Source: Sphingomonadales bacterium
Lineage (GTDB): Bacteria > Pseudomonadota > Alphaproteobacteria > Sphingomonadales > Sphingomonadaceae
Direction of reading: 5' to 3'
DNA: 64,000 bases
Assembly (NCBI GenBank): GCA_027490095.1
Contig: JAIXYT010000004.1
Span: 24,148 to 88,147 of the forward strand
The notes under the pieces are model-generated. The model ran no database searches, had not been told where the DNA came from, and worked only from the letters and a program-made list of their open reading frames with translations. This document shows, piece by piece, positions 55,647 through 64,000 of this stretch; position 1 is the first letter of the stretch; every line of letters begins with the position of its first letter. A program made the position numbers and the translations under genes.

Positions 55647-56645
55647 ATGGAACGGCGCAGATTGGGCAGCCTCGAGGTCTCGGCCCTCGGGCTCGGCTGC
55701 ATGGGCATGGCCGGCGTCTCCGGCATGGCCGCGATGTACGGCCCGGTCGACCGGGCCGAGGCGATCGCAACCCTCCACCGCGCGCTCGAGATCGGCATGG
55801 ATTTCCTCGACACCGCCGAAATCTACGGCCCCTTCGGCAACGAGGAGCTGCTCGGCGAGGCGCTGGCCGACCGGCGCGAGAAGGCGACGATCGCCACCAA
55901 GTTCGGCTTCCGCATCCGCGACGGCCGCGCGCAGGGGGTCGACAGCTCACCCGCCAACATCCGCGCCGTCTGCGAAGCCAGCCTCAAGCGCCTGCGCACC
56001 GACCGCATCGACCTCTTCTACCAGCACCGGGTCGATCCGAACGTGCCGATCGAGGATGTGGTGGGCACGCTCGCCGACCTGAAGCGCGAAGGGAAGATCC
56101 TGGGCCTCGGCCTCTCCGAAGCGGGCGCCGACACCATCCGCCGCGCCCACGCCACCCACCCCATCGACGCGCTGCAATCCGAATGGTCGCTGTGGGAGCG
56201 CACCATCGAGACCGAGATCCTGCCCGTCGTCCGCGCGCTCGGCATCGGCTTCGTGCCCTACTCCCCGCTCGGCCGCGGCTTCCTCGCCGGCACGGCCAGG
56301 CCCGCCGAGGACCTTCCCGAGGGCGACTACCGAAAGACCGACCCGCGCTACCAGGGCGCCAACTATGATGCGAACATGGCCGTCGTCTCCGCCGTGAAGC
56401 GCATCGCCGACCGGCACGCAGCCTCCACCGCCCAGGTCGCCATCGCCTGGCTGCTGGCCCAGGGCCCGGACGTCGTCCCGATCCCTGGCTGCAAGCGCCG
56501 CGCGACGCTGGAGGACACTGCCGGTGCCGCAGCATTGGAACTCAGCGCGGAAGACCTCGCCGCCCTCGACGCCGCCGCCCCCGTCGGCGCAACCGCCGGC
56601 GAGCGCTATGGAAACCCGGCAATGCTCAAGATGGTCCGCCTTTGA
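55647..56645 (+). CDS. Aldo/keto reductase
   Basis: 332 residues, (beta/alpha)8 barrel. Catalytic Tyr in DTAEIYGPFGNEELLGEAL, Lys in ATKFGF, NADP pocket PYSPLGRGFLAG and IPGCKRRATLEDT. Resembles YhdN/Tas-type reductases acting on small carbonyls. Start with GGCGGGAGG ribosome site. Stop overlaps the next gene's TTG. Confidence 0.92.
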   Translation: MERRRLGSLEVSALGLGCMGMAGVSGMAAMYGPVDRAEAIATLHRALEIGMDFLDTAEIYGPFGNEELLGEALADRREKATIATKFGFRIRDGRAQGVDSSPANIRAVCEASLKRLRTDRIDLFYQHRVDPNVPIEDVVGTLADLKREGKILGLGLSEAGADTIRRAHATHPIDALQSEWSLWERTIETEILPVVRALGIGFVPYSPLGRGFLAGTARPAEDLPEGDYRKTDPRYQGANYDANMAVVSAVKRIADRHAASTAQVAIAWLLAQGPDVVPIPGCKRRATLEDTAGAAALELSAEDLAALDAAAPVGATAGERYGNPAMLKMVRL

Positions 56646-57382
56646 GCCCCACCGAAATCGCCATCCTGCTTGCCGCAGGCCTCTGGGCCGGCACCCAGAA
56701 CGCGCTCGCCGGCGGCGGCAGCTTCGTGACCCTGCCTGCCCTCATGGCAACCGGGCTCGACGCCCGCGTCGCCAACCTCACCTCCACCATCGCGCTGTTC
56801 CCGGGCCAGATCACAACCGCGCTCGCCAACCGCCGAATGGTGTCGGGCGTCGGCGCCCTCACCTTCCCGATCTTGCTCGTCATCAGCCTCGTCGGCGGTG
56901 TGGCGGGCGCCCTGTTGCTGCTCGCCACGCCGTCCGATCTCTTCCGCCGAATGCTCCCCTGGCTGGTGCTCGCCGCCACCCTGCTCTTCGCCCGCGGCGC
57001 CTTCGGCCGCAAGGTCGATGCCGCCAACCTCGGCCCCACGCCGCTCGGCATCGGCCAGTTCGGAGTCGCCGTCTATGGCGGCTACTTCGGCGGCGGCATC
57101 GGCTTCCTGATGCTCGCCCTCTTCACGCTCGGAGGGGCCGCCGTGAAGGAGGCGCAGGCCAACAAGAATGCGCTGGCCGCCGCCATGAACCTCGCCGGCG
57201 CCGCCGTCTTCGCCTTCTCGGGCGAAGCAGCCTGGGCCTCGGCCCTCGTCCTCGGCCTCGGCTCCACTGCCGGGGGCTACCTCGGCGCCCGGCTCATCCA
57301 GCATGTGCCGGACAAGACGCTCAAGGCCGGCGTGGTCGCGATCGGCCTCGCCCTCTTCGTAGGCCTGCTCTGGCGCGGCTGA
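56642..57382 (+). CDS. TSUP (TauE/SafE) family permease, TTG start
   Basis: 246 residues, eight-helix permease made of two similar halves with AGGGSFVTLPALMATGLD and YFGGGIGFLMLALFTLGG. TSUP proteins export sulfite or other sulfur/carboxylate anions. Start TTG overlaps the previous TGA (TTGA), the same type of coupling as secF/Mth938. Confidence 0.85.
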   Translation: MSPTEIAILLAAGLWAGTQNALAGGGSFVTLPALMATGLDARVANLTSTIALFPGQITTALANRRMVSGVGALTFPILLVISLVGGVAGALLLLATPSDLFRRMLPWLVLAATLLFARGAFGRKVDAANLGPTPLGIGQFGVAVYGGYFGGGIGFLMLALFTLGGAAVKEAQANKNALAAAMNLAGAAVFAFSGEAAWASALVLGLGSTAGGYLGARLIQHVPDKTLKAGVVAIGLALFVGLLWRG

Positions 57383-57504
57383 CATCACGCAACTTTATGT
57401 CCTAAACGAAGCTGCATAAGCAACATTTTCACGTTGACGCGCCCAGCCTGATGGGCAAAAGCCCCCGGCGAGCACAAGAGCCCTGATCCAGCCGGAGCCA
57501 CCCG

Positions 57505-59220
57505 ATGCCGTTCGACAAATCGAAGCTGCCCAGCCGCCACGTCTCCGTCGGCCCGTCCAAGGCCCCGCACCGCAGCTACTACTACGCGATGGGCCTGAAC
57601 GAAGAGGACATCGCGAAGCCCTTCGTCGGCGTCGTCTCGGCCGGCAACGACTCAGCGCCCTGCAACACCACGCTGAACCTGCAGGCCGACATCGCCCGCG
57701 AAGGCGTGGAAGAGGCCGGCGGCATGCCGCGCCGCTTCAACACGATCACCGTCACCGACGGCATCGCCATGGGCCACCAGGGCATGAAATCCTCGCTCGT
57801 CAGCCGCGAGGTGATCGCCGACTCGATCGAGCTGTCGGTGCGCGGCCACTGCTATGACGCCCTCGTCGGCTTCGCCGGCTGCGACAAGTCGCTGCCGGGC
57901 ATGATGATGGCGATGCTGCGCCTCAACGTGCCCTCCGTCTTCGTCTACGGCGGCTCCATCCTGCCCGGCCGCTTCCACGGCAAGGATGTGACCGTGGTGG
58001 ACGTGTTCGAGGCAGTCGGCCAGCACGCCGCCGGCACCTGCCCGCTCACGGAGCTGATCGCGCTCGAGAAGGTCGCCTGCCCCGGCCACGGCGCCTGCGG
58101 CGGCCAGTTCACCGCCAACACCATGGCCTGCGTGGCGGAAGCCATCGGCCTTTCCCTCCCCAACTCCAACATGGCGCCCGCCCCTTACGAAACCCGCGAG
58201 GACATCGCCCGTGCCGCCGGCCGCGCCGTCATGTACGCCCTCGAAAAGGGCATCCGCCCGCGCGACATCTGCACCCGCGAGGCCTTCGAGAATGCCGCCC
58301 GCGTGGTCGCGGCCACCGGCGGCTCCACCAATGCCGCGCTCCACCTGCCGGCAATGGCGCACGAGGCGGGAATCGATTTCACCCTGTTCGACGTCGCCGA
58401 GATCTTCCGCACCACCCCCTACATCGCCGACCTGAAGCCCGGCGGCCGCTACGTCGCGAAAGACATGTACGAGGCCGGCGGCATCTACATGGCGATGAAG
58501 ACGATGCTCGAAGGCGGCTTTATCAACGGCGACTGCCTCACCATCACCGGCAAGACCCTCGCCGAAAACATCGCCGACATCCGCTGGAACCCCGACCAGG
58601 ACGTGATCCGCCCGATCAGCAACCCGATCACGCCGACCGGCGGGGTCGTCGGCCTGAAGGGCAGCCTCGCCCCCGACGGCGCCATCGTGAAGGTTGCCGG
58701 CATGGCGAAGCTGGTGTTCGAAGGCCCCGCGCGCGTGTTCGACTGCGAGGAGGACTGCTTCGCTGCCGTCGAGCAGCGCGCCTACCGCGAGGGCGAAGTG
58801 CTGGTGATCCGCTACGAAGGCCCCAAGGGCGGCCCGGGCATGCGCGAAATGCTCAGCACCACGGCCGCTCTCTACGGCCAGGGCATGGGCGACAAGGTGG
58901 CCCTGATCACCGACGGCCGCTTCTCCGGCGCCACCCGCGGCTTCTGCATCGGCCATGTCGGCCCCGAAGCCGCCGACGGCGGCCCCATCGCCCTCATCGA
59001 GAACGGCGACCTGATCCGCATCGATGCAACCGAAGGCACGATCGACCTCCTCGTCGAACAGGCTGTCCTTGCCGAGCGCCGCAAGAGCTGGACACCGCGC
59101 ACCAACGACTATCAGTCCGGCGCACTCTACCGCTACAGCCAGACGGTCGGACCCGCCTCGCGCGGGGCCGTCACCCACCCGGGCGCCAAGGCCGAACGCC
59201 ATGTCTTTGCCGATATCTGA
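57505..59220 (+). CDS. ilvD: Dihydroxy-acid dehydratase
   Basis: 571 residues. Fe-S cysteines in [23 protein letters not shown] and [14 protein letters not shown]; serine of the active site near [20 protein letters not shown]. Third step of valine/isoleucine synthesis. A short AGGAAT-GTAA-ATTCCT stem lies just after it (59249-59264). The upstream 122 bases hold no recognisable leader peptide. Confidence 0.96.
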   Translation: MPFDKSKLPSRHVSVGPSKAPHRSYYYAMGLNEEDIAKPFVGVVSAGNDSAPCNTTLNLQADIAREGVEEAGGMPRRFNTITVTDGIAMGHQGMKSSLVSREVIADSIELSVRGHCYDALVGFAGCDKSLPGMMMAMLRLNVPSVFVYGGSILPGRFHGKDVTVVDVFEAVGQHAAGTCPLTELIALEKVACPGHGACGGQFTANTMACVAEAIGLSLPNSNMAPAPYETREDIARAAGRAVMYALEKGIRPRDICTREAFENAARVVAATGGSTNAALHLPAMAHEAGIDFTLFDVAEIFRTTPYIADLKPGGRYVAKDMYEAGGIYMAMKTMLEGGFINGDCLTITGKTLAENIADIRWNPDQDVIRPISNPITPTGGVVGLKGSLAPDGAIVKVAGMAKLVFEGPARVFDCEEDCFAAVEQRAYREGEVLVIRYEGPKGGPGMREMLSTTAALYGQGMGDKVALITDGRFSGATRGFCIGHVGPEAADGGPIALIENGDLIRIDATEGTIDLLVEQAVLAERRKSWTPRTNDYQSGALYRYSQTVGPASRGAVTHPGAKAERHVFADI

Positions 59221-59338
59221 TCCGAGAAAAGCCCGCTAACGGACCGCAAGGAATGTAAATTCCTGATTTCGGCCTTGTCAGTGCCGGGCAACGGCGTTAA
59301 CGACGATTCACCAAACAAGAATCAACACGGTGGTCGCA

Positions 59339-59932
59339 ATGCTCCGGAATCTGCTCCCCTTCGGGATCGCGCTTGTCAGCGCCAGCCTGCTCTATGCCAA
59401 TCCGGCAGAGGCAGCCACATTCCTGGTCGACAGTGCCGCCAACAGCTCGACCGGCGGCGCCGGGCTTGCCACGATCGAAGTGGCAGCCGGCCAGCGCATC
59501 CAGATCAACTCCAGCACCAATGACCTCTGGAGCCTCGGCGCCCTCCCCCGCTTCTCCGACGGCAACGGCCTCGTGGGGGACCGCTTCGCCACAGCCCTCG
59601 ACGACTCCGGGCAAGCTGTCGGCACCCGCATCGGCCGCAGCTTCGGCCGGTGGACGCAGAATGGCCTGAGCGCGCCCTTCGGCATCCTCGTCGGCGAAAT
59701 CGACGGGGTCTACCGCCCGCTCGGGGCCAACGGCGTGCACACGGCGTGGGGAACGGGCACGCTCAAGCTCTACAACTGGGACAACAACCGGGGCGACAAC
59801 AGCGGCGCCATCAGCTTCGCGCTGGCGATCGTGCCCGAACCCGCCACCTGGGCCATGCTCATCGCAGGCTTCACCCTCATCGGAACAGGGCTTCGCCGCC
59901 GCCAGCCCCGGATCGCCTCGACCCACAACTGA
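59339..59932 (+). CDS. PEPxxWA-CTERM anchored secreted protein
   Basis: 197 residues: signal peptide MLRNLLPFGIALVSASLLYANPAEAA, a beta-rich domain (WSLGALPRFSDGNGLVGDRF, LVGEIDGVYRPLG, NRGDNSGAISFALAI) without catalytic motif, and a C-terminal PEPATWAMLIAGFTLIGTGLRRR sorting tag. Likely cell-surface or matrix protein. Start at 59339 (ACGGTGG upstream); a GTG at 59330 is in frame. Confidence 0.83.
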   Translation: MLRNLLPFGIALVSASLLYANPAEAATFLVDSAANSSTGGAGLATIEVAAGQRIQINSSTNDLWSLGALPRFSDGNGLVGDRFATALDDSGQAVGTRIGRSFGRWTQNGLSAPFGILVGEIDGVYRPLGANGVHTAWGTGTLKLYNWDNNRGDNSGAISFALAIVPEPATWAMLIAGFTLIGTGLRRRQPRIASTHN

Positions 59933-59935
59933 GCG

Positions 59936-60877
59936 TCATTTCCGGTCGATCCGGTCGCCCGGCTGCAGCAGGCGCCCGGCGGCCGACAGGTCGGGGCGCC
60001 CGTCTCCGGCAAGATGGGCCCGGAAGAACGCGGTCGAGGCGGCCGTCGTCACGGCAACCACATGCGCATCCGGCGCCCTGCGCCCGCCGGCATTGCCACC
60101 GAAATCGGCATGGGTCGCGCCGTCCAGCCACAGCCCGACAGTCCCGGCGCCTGTCCGACTGGCCGGTAGGGCCGGAAACACGGCAGCCCGCGCCGCCACC
60201 ACCTCCTCCAGGCTTCTGTCGCGCGCAAGCGGGCTTCCGTCGGCACTGCCTGTGGCGGTCAGAACCGGGATCGGGATCCGGCCGAACGCCTCTGTCGCAT
60301 TGGCCGCATCATTGCCCGGCGGCATCGGCGACAGGGCCGCCACCGCCCGGAACCGCGGGTTCCGTCCTGCAGCACCCAGCGGACCATAAGTCTGTCCGGC
60401 AAGCGCCAGCACCGTGTGCGCGCCGAAACTGTGGCCCGCTGCCCCAAGGCGCGCGGCATCACCCCGGCCCAGGCTGCAGGCCCCCACCCGGGCCCCGGCC
60501 GCCACCGCGTCGGCGACACGCCCCATGTCGATCACACGGTCCTTCAACTGCTGCCCACCCGCTGCCGCCTTCAGCTTGCCCACGCCGCCGGCCTGGCCTT
60601 GCCAGACCGACCGGTCGGATCCGGGGTGCTGCACATGCACCACCAGGAAGCCCGCCTTCACCCATTGCTGGGCATAGAGCGTGCCCGCCTCGACCGATCC
60701 GCCAAGCCCGTGCGAGAACAGGATGACGGGCGCCTTCCCCGAGCCGGTTTCGGGCATCCGGACGCGCACGGGGATCTGCCGATCCCGCGACGGGTCGGAC
60801 AGGCTGCCGTCGCAGACCGGGGCGGAAAGGGCCGGCACGGCCGACAGCAGCGCAAGGGGGATCAGCAGGTGTCTCAT
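59936..60877 (-). CDS. Secreted alpha/beta-hydrolase (dienelactone hydrolase/PAF-AH-like)
   Basis: 313 residues with signal peptide. FSHGLGGSVEAGTLYAQQW near residue 55 (oxyanion region), GHSFGAHTVLALAG as nucleophile elbow (~149-155), a late GATHADFGGN with the catalytic histidine. Ester or lactone substrate unknown. Converges on the PEP-CTERM gene with a 3-base gap. Confidence 0.8.
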   Translation of the reverse strand: MRHLLIPLALLSAVPALSAPVCDGSLSDPSRDRQIPVRVRMPETGSGKAPVILFSHGLGGSVEAGTLYAQQWVKAGFLVVHVQHPGSDRSVWQGQAGGVGKLKAAAGGQQLKDRVIDMGRVADAVAAGARVGACSLGRGDAARLGAAGHSFGAHTVLALAGQTYGPLGAAGRNPRFRAVAALSPMPPGNDAANATEAFGRIPIPVLTATGSADGSPLARDRSLEEVVAARAAVFPALPASRTGAGTVGLWLDGATHADFGGNAGGRRAPDAHVVAVTTAASTAFFRAHLAGDGRPDLSAAGRLLQPGDRIDRK

Positions 60878-60925
60878 GCAATCCGCTACGGCGGCGCGGG
60901 GGCCATTCCCCCGGTGCGGGTGCGC

Positions 60926-61384
60926 TCAGCCGGCGCGCATCAGCTCGGCGGCCCTCAGGATCGCCGTCTCGATCCTGGGGTAGGTGCCGCAGCGGCAGAT
61001 GTTGCTGATCGCGGCCCTGATGTCCGCCCGCGTCGGGTTCGGGTTCGCCTTCAGCAGCGCGGCGGCCGCCATGATCATGCCCGACTGGCAGAAGCCGCAC
61101 TGCGGCACCTGTGCCTCGATCCAGGCCTTCTGCACTGGATGCGAGCGATCATCCGACAACCCCTCGATGGTCGTCACGAAGGTGCCCTCGATCGACCCGA
61201 TCGAAACCTGGCAGCTGCGCTGCGGCACGCCGTCCACATGCACGGTGCAGGCGCCGCAAAGCCCCGCGCCGCAGCCGAACTTGGTGCCCGTCAGGTTCGA
61301 AGCCTCGCGCAGCGCCCACAGCAGCGGCGTATCGGCTGCCAGCTGATATTCTGTGGGGTTGCCGTTGACGGTGAAGCGGGTCAT
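60926..61384 (-). CDS. (2Fe-2S)-binding subunit of a molybdenum hydroxylase (IorA/CoxS type), orphan
   Basis: 152 residues. Plant-type cluster CGAGLCGACTVHVDG and second cluster CGFCQSGMIMAAAALL with CRCGTYPRI. This is the small electron-transfer subunit of the xanthine dehydrogenase/isoquinoline oxidoreductase family, which needs a Mo-cofactor large subunit. No large subunit or FAD subunit is adjacent on either strand, which is unusual. Start ATG 61384, MTRFTVNGNPTEYQL. Confidence 0.9.
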   Translation of the reverse strand: MTRFTVNGNPTEYQLAADTPLLWALREASNLTGTKFGCGAGLCGACTVHVDGVPQRSCQVSIGSIEGTFVTTIEGLSDDRSHPVQKAWIEAQVPQCGFCQSGMIMAAAALLKANPNPTRADIRAAISNICRCGTYPRIETAILRAAELMRAG

Positions 61385-61424
61385 TCCGGCGTCGATACCG
61401 GATAGCGGCGGAAGAGGAAAGCAG

Positions 61425-62246
61425 ATGGCGTACACCACCCTGAAACTGACTGTCGCAGAGCATGTCGCCCATGTGCAGCTCACGCGGCCCGAGGCGCTGA
61501 ACACCATGAACAAGGCGTTCTGGGACGAAATCCCGGCGGCCTTCGCCGAGATCGACGCCGACCAGAGCGTGCGCGCCGTCGTCATCTCGTCCACCGGCAA
61601 GCATTTCACCGCCGGCCTCGATCTCAACTGGGCCGGCACGTCGCTTGGCAACAAGGTGGAAGATGCCGGCCGCGCCCGCGAGGCGTTCCGCCGCCACGTA
61701 AAGCACCTCCAGGAAACCTTCAGCGCGATCGACCGCTGCCGCGTGCCGGTGATTGCCGCCATCCAGGGCGGCTGCATCGGCGGCGGGGTGGACTTCATCA
61801 CCGCCTGCGACATGCGCGTCGGCACCGCCGATTGCTTCTTCACCATACAGGAGGTGAATATCGCGATCGTCGCCGACGTGGGCACGCTGCAGCGCATCCC
61901 CTATCTGCTGCCCCAGGGCCTGATCCGCGAACTGGCCTTCACCGGCCGGCGCTGGAAGGCCGAGGAAGCCGCCGCCCAGGGCTTCCTGAACCGCGTCTTC
62001 CCCGATCACGCGGCTGCCGTGGAAGGCGCCTTCGCGCTCGCGCGCGAAATCGCCTCGAAAAGCCCGCTCGCGATTGCCGGCATCAAGCAGGTGCTCAACG
62101 CCGGCCGCGACCTGACGATCGAACAGGGCCTCGAATATGTCGCCGTCTGGAACGCAGCCATGCTCCAGGGCGAGGACATGAAGAAGGCCGTCGTCGCACA
62201 GATGACCAAGGCCGGCGAGGCGAAGTTCGACGACCTCGCGGCCTGA
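61425..62246 (+). CDS. Crotonase family protein, dienoyl-CoA isomerase (ECH1)-like
   Basis: 273 residues. Oxyanion loops: HFTAGLDLNWA and AIQGGCIGGGVDFITACDMR; ECH1-type catalytic acidic pair in FFTIQEVNIAIVADVGTLQRIP, the hallmark that separates delta3,5-delta2,4-dienoyl-CoA isomerase from hydratases. Works in beta-oxidation of unsaturated fatty acids. Start after AGAGGAAA; divergent from the 2Fe-2S gene. Confidence 0.88.
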   Translation: MAYTTLKLTVAEHVAHVQLTRPEALNTMNKAFWDEIPAAFAEIDADQSVRAVVISSTGKHFTAGLDLNWAGTSLGNKVEDAGRAREAFRRHVKHLQETFSAIDRCRVPVIAAIQGGCIGGGVDFITACDMRVGTADCFFTIQEVNIAIVADVGTLQRIPYLLPQGLIRELAFTGRRWKAEEAAAQGFLNRVFPDHAAAVEGAFALAREIASKSPLAIAGIKQVLNAGRDLTIEQGLEYVAVWNAAMLQGEDMKKAVVAQMTKAGEAKFDDLAA

Positions 62247-62289
62247 CACGCAAGGGCTGGCGCAAGCGACCGAAACAGGGCTTCTGCAT

Positions 62290-62319
62290 GGCAGCCATGC
62301 CGCCCTGCGCATGGCTGCC
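62290..62319. promoter_or_regulatory. Inverted repeat between the crotonase and ctaC genes
   Basis: GGCAGCCAT (62290-62298) pairs perfectly with ATGGCTGCC (62311-62319) around a 12-base loop. The 5' arm also lies within its own palindrome GCATGGC-A-GCCATGC, so two exclusive folds are possible. It lies in the 172-base ctaC upstream region, otherwise empty of genes; no T-run, so it may be a leader element rather than a terminator. Confidence 0.45.
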
Positions 62320-62418
62320 CCAGTGTCGCACGGCCTCGCCCGCGCTTGTGGCAGGGGGCCCCCTCCGGTATGGCGCAGGGTGCAAAAAACACGAATCCCG
62401 ATGCATGAGGATGTGGGA

Positions 62419-63513
62419 ATGACGAAGGGTTGGGCCAGCGGCCTGAAGGTGGCCGCAGTCGTTGCGGCGTTGATGATGGCCGGGACCGCACCGGCACAGG
62501 AGGCTGCGCCCGTTGCGGCTGCCCCGGACATGGCGGCCCCCGCCGCACCGCCGGCTCCGGCAGATGTCGCTGCTTCCGCAGCCCCGGCAGCCGCCCCGAT
62601 GGACAGCGCACTTGCCGGCTACGAGCGGATGAAGCCGACGCCCGGCGTCGGCATGCCGGTGCCCCAGGGCATCGCCATCCAGGACCAGTTCACCCCCATC
62701 GGCCAGGAAGCCAAGTTCCTGCTCGAAAAGATCCTGAACCCCATCATCGGCCTCATTTCGGTCTTCGTGCTCGGGCTGATGGCCTGGGTGGTCGTCCGCT
62801 ACCGCTCGGCAGCCGTCGAAACGCCCTCCACCACCACCCACAACTTCACCATCGAGGTGGTCTGGACCCTGATCCCGGCGCTGATCCTGCTGGCGATCGC
62901 CTTCCCCAGCTTCCGCCTGCTCGCCAACCAGTACAACCCGCCCAAGGCCGACGTCACGGTCAAGGTGACCGGCTACCAGTGGTACTGGGGCTATGAATAT
63001 CCCGATTACGGCGGGATCAGCTACGACAGCGTGATGCTGTCCAAGGCCGATGCCGAAAAGAATGGCGAACCCTATCAGCTCGCCGTCGACAACCGCATTG
63101 TCGTGCCGGCCGGCAAGACGGTGAAGCTGCTGATCACGGCTGCCGACGTGCTGCACAGCTTCGCGCTGCCCAGCTTCTGGGTGAAGATGGACGCCGTCCC
63201 CGGCCGCATCAACGAAACCTGGTTCAAGGTGGATCGCCCCGGCGTCTACTACGGCCAGTGCTCGGAACTCTGCGGCACCAAGCACGGCTTCATGCCGATC
63301 GCGATTGAAGTCCTCCCCGAGGAAGACTTCAAGCGCTGGGTCCGCATGAAGCAGCAGCAGGACGGCATCGACCCGACCGGCCCGGGCATCGTGGTGGCCA
63401 CGGCGCAAGCCGGCGCCCAGGCAGCTCCAGCCGCCGCGGCCCCGGCTGCGCCTGCCGCCACCCCCGTTTCCACTGGCGCGCCCGCGGCTCCCGCCGCGGC
63501 GCCTGCTGCCTGA
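62419..63513 (+). CDS. ctaC: Cytochrome c oxidase subunit II
   Basis: 364 residues. Signal peptide, Ala/Pro-rich linker (~30-60), two membrane helices (~85-165) and a cupredoxin CuA domain. CuA ligands Cys281 and Cys285 in CSELCGTKHGFMP; VTGYQWYWGYEYP for electron entry. A second Ala/Pro-rich tail ends the protein. Start 62419 uses the GAGG site; an ATG at 62401 is possible. Followed 13 bases later by ctaD. Confidence 0.96.
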   Translation: MTKGWASGLKVAAVVAALMMAGTAPAQEAAPVAAAPDMAAPAAPPAPADVAASAAPAAAPMDSALAGYERMKPTPGVGMPVPQGIAIQDQFTPIGQEAKFLLEKILNPIIGLISVFVLGLMAWVVVRYRSAAVETPSTTTHNFTIEVVWTLIPALILLAIAFPSFRLLANQYNPPKADVTVKVTGYQWYWGYEYPDYGGISYDSVMLSKADAEKNGEPYQLAVDNRIVVPAGKTVKLLITAADVLHSFALPSFWVKMDAVPGRINETWFKVDRPGVYYGQCSELCGTKHGFMPIAIEVLPEEDFKRWVRMKQQQDGIDPTGPGIVVATAQAGAQAAPAAAAPAAPAATPVSTGAPAAPAAAPAA

Positions 63514-63523
63514 GAAGGACTGA

Positions 63524-64000
<477 letters not shown>

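Overview
The window is GC-rich, densely coded bacterial chromosome that looks like an alphaproteobacterium of the order Sphingomonadales. The evidence is three proteins ending in PEPxxWA-type PEP-CTERM anchors, a CcrM (GANTC) methyltransferase, a GTTC-N7-GTTC type LexA box, a split glycine decarboxylase (gcvPA/gcvPB) behind a tandem glycine riboswitch, a yajC-secD-secF cluster next to a DUF815 ATPase, and a CHASE2 kinase. I see no insertion sequence, prophage, CRISPR array or rRNA operon; most of the window is core genome with a few accessory islets.

Layout. 1-4 kb: the end of a thermonuclease-like gene, then an Mla-type lipid transporter operon (permease, ATPase, MCE protein, auxiliary lipoprotein). 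4-8 kb: elongator tRNA-Met, isoaspartyl peptidase, ferredoxin-reductase-like flavoprotein, nitronate monooxygenase and a small membrane protein. 8-12.5 kb: yajC-secD-secF-Mth938 on the minus strand, divergent from a DUF815 ATPase and a small protein preceded by two tandem dyads. 12.5-18 kb: acyl-CoA dehydrogenase, S9 peptidase, and an M23 peptidase/bactofilin/collagen-like lipoprotein operon. 18-24.3 kb: msrA and the glycine cleavage operon, with a methyltransferase gene inside it and a tandem glycine riboswitch in front. 24.5-28.2 kb: PEP-CTERM protein, an entericidin-size lipoprotein, quinone oxidoreductase and acyl-CoA synthetase.

28.2-33.6 kb holds the most unusual module: an OmpR-type response regulator, a LysM-FecR protein with a long glycine-rich tail and a PEP-CTERM anchor, and a CHASE2 histidine kinase, all on the minus strand. 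34-37.4 kb: a SWIB protein, then a type III polyketide synthase operon with a methyltransferase and a flavoprotein. 37.5-41 kb: xerD, an SMP-30 lactonase and an SOS-box-preceded rmuC. 41-44.4 kb: hisB-H-A-F-E and a HIT hydrolase, with a probable small insertion between hisA and hisF. 44.5-49 kb: amino-acid permease with a strong terminator, a structured leader plus DEAD-box helicase, a TIR protein and a small secreted protein.

49-52.6 kb: a TonB receptor (ZnuD-like, with a Zur-like operator) flanked on both sides by large palindromes, then ccrM with five GANTC sites upstream of it. 52.8-55.6 kb: rnhB, thiD and glmM. 55.6-60.9 kb: aldo/keto reductase, TSUP permease, ilvD, a third PEP-CTERM protein and an alpha/beta hydrolase. 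60.9-64 kb: an orphan 2Fe-2S subunit, a dienoyl-CoA isomerase-like crotonase, and ctaC followed by the start of ctaD, which runs off the window.

Many neighbouring genes overlap by ATGA or TTGA (mlaEFD, gcvPA/PB, hisH/A, hisF/E/HIT, the polyketide tailoring genes, aldo/keto reductase/TSUP, secF/Mth938), which suggests translational coupling. All functional calls rest on reading motifs; no database search was run.
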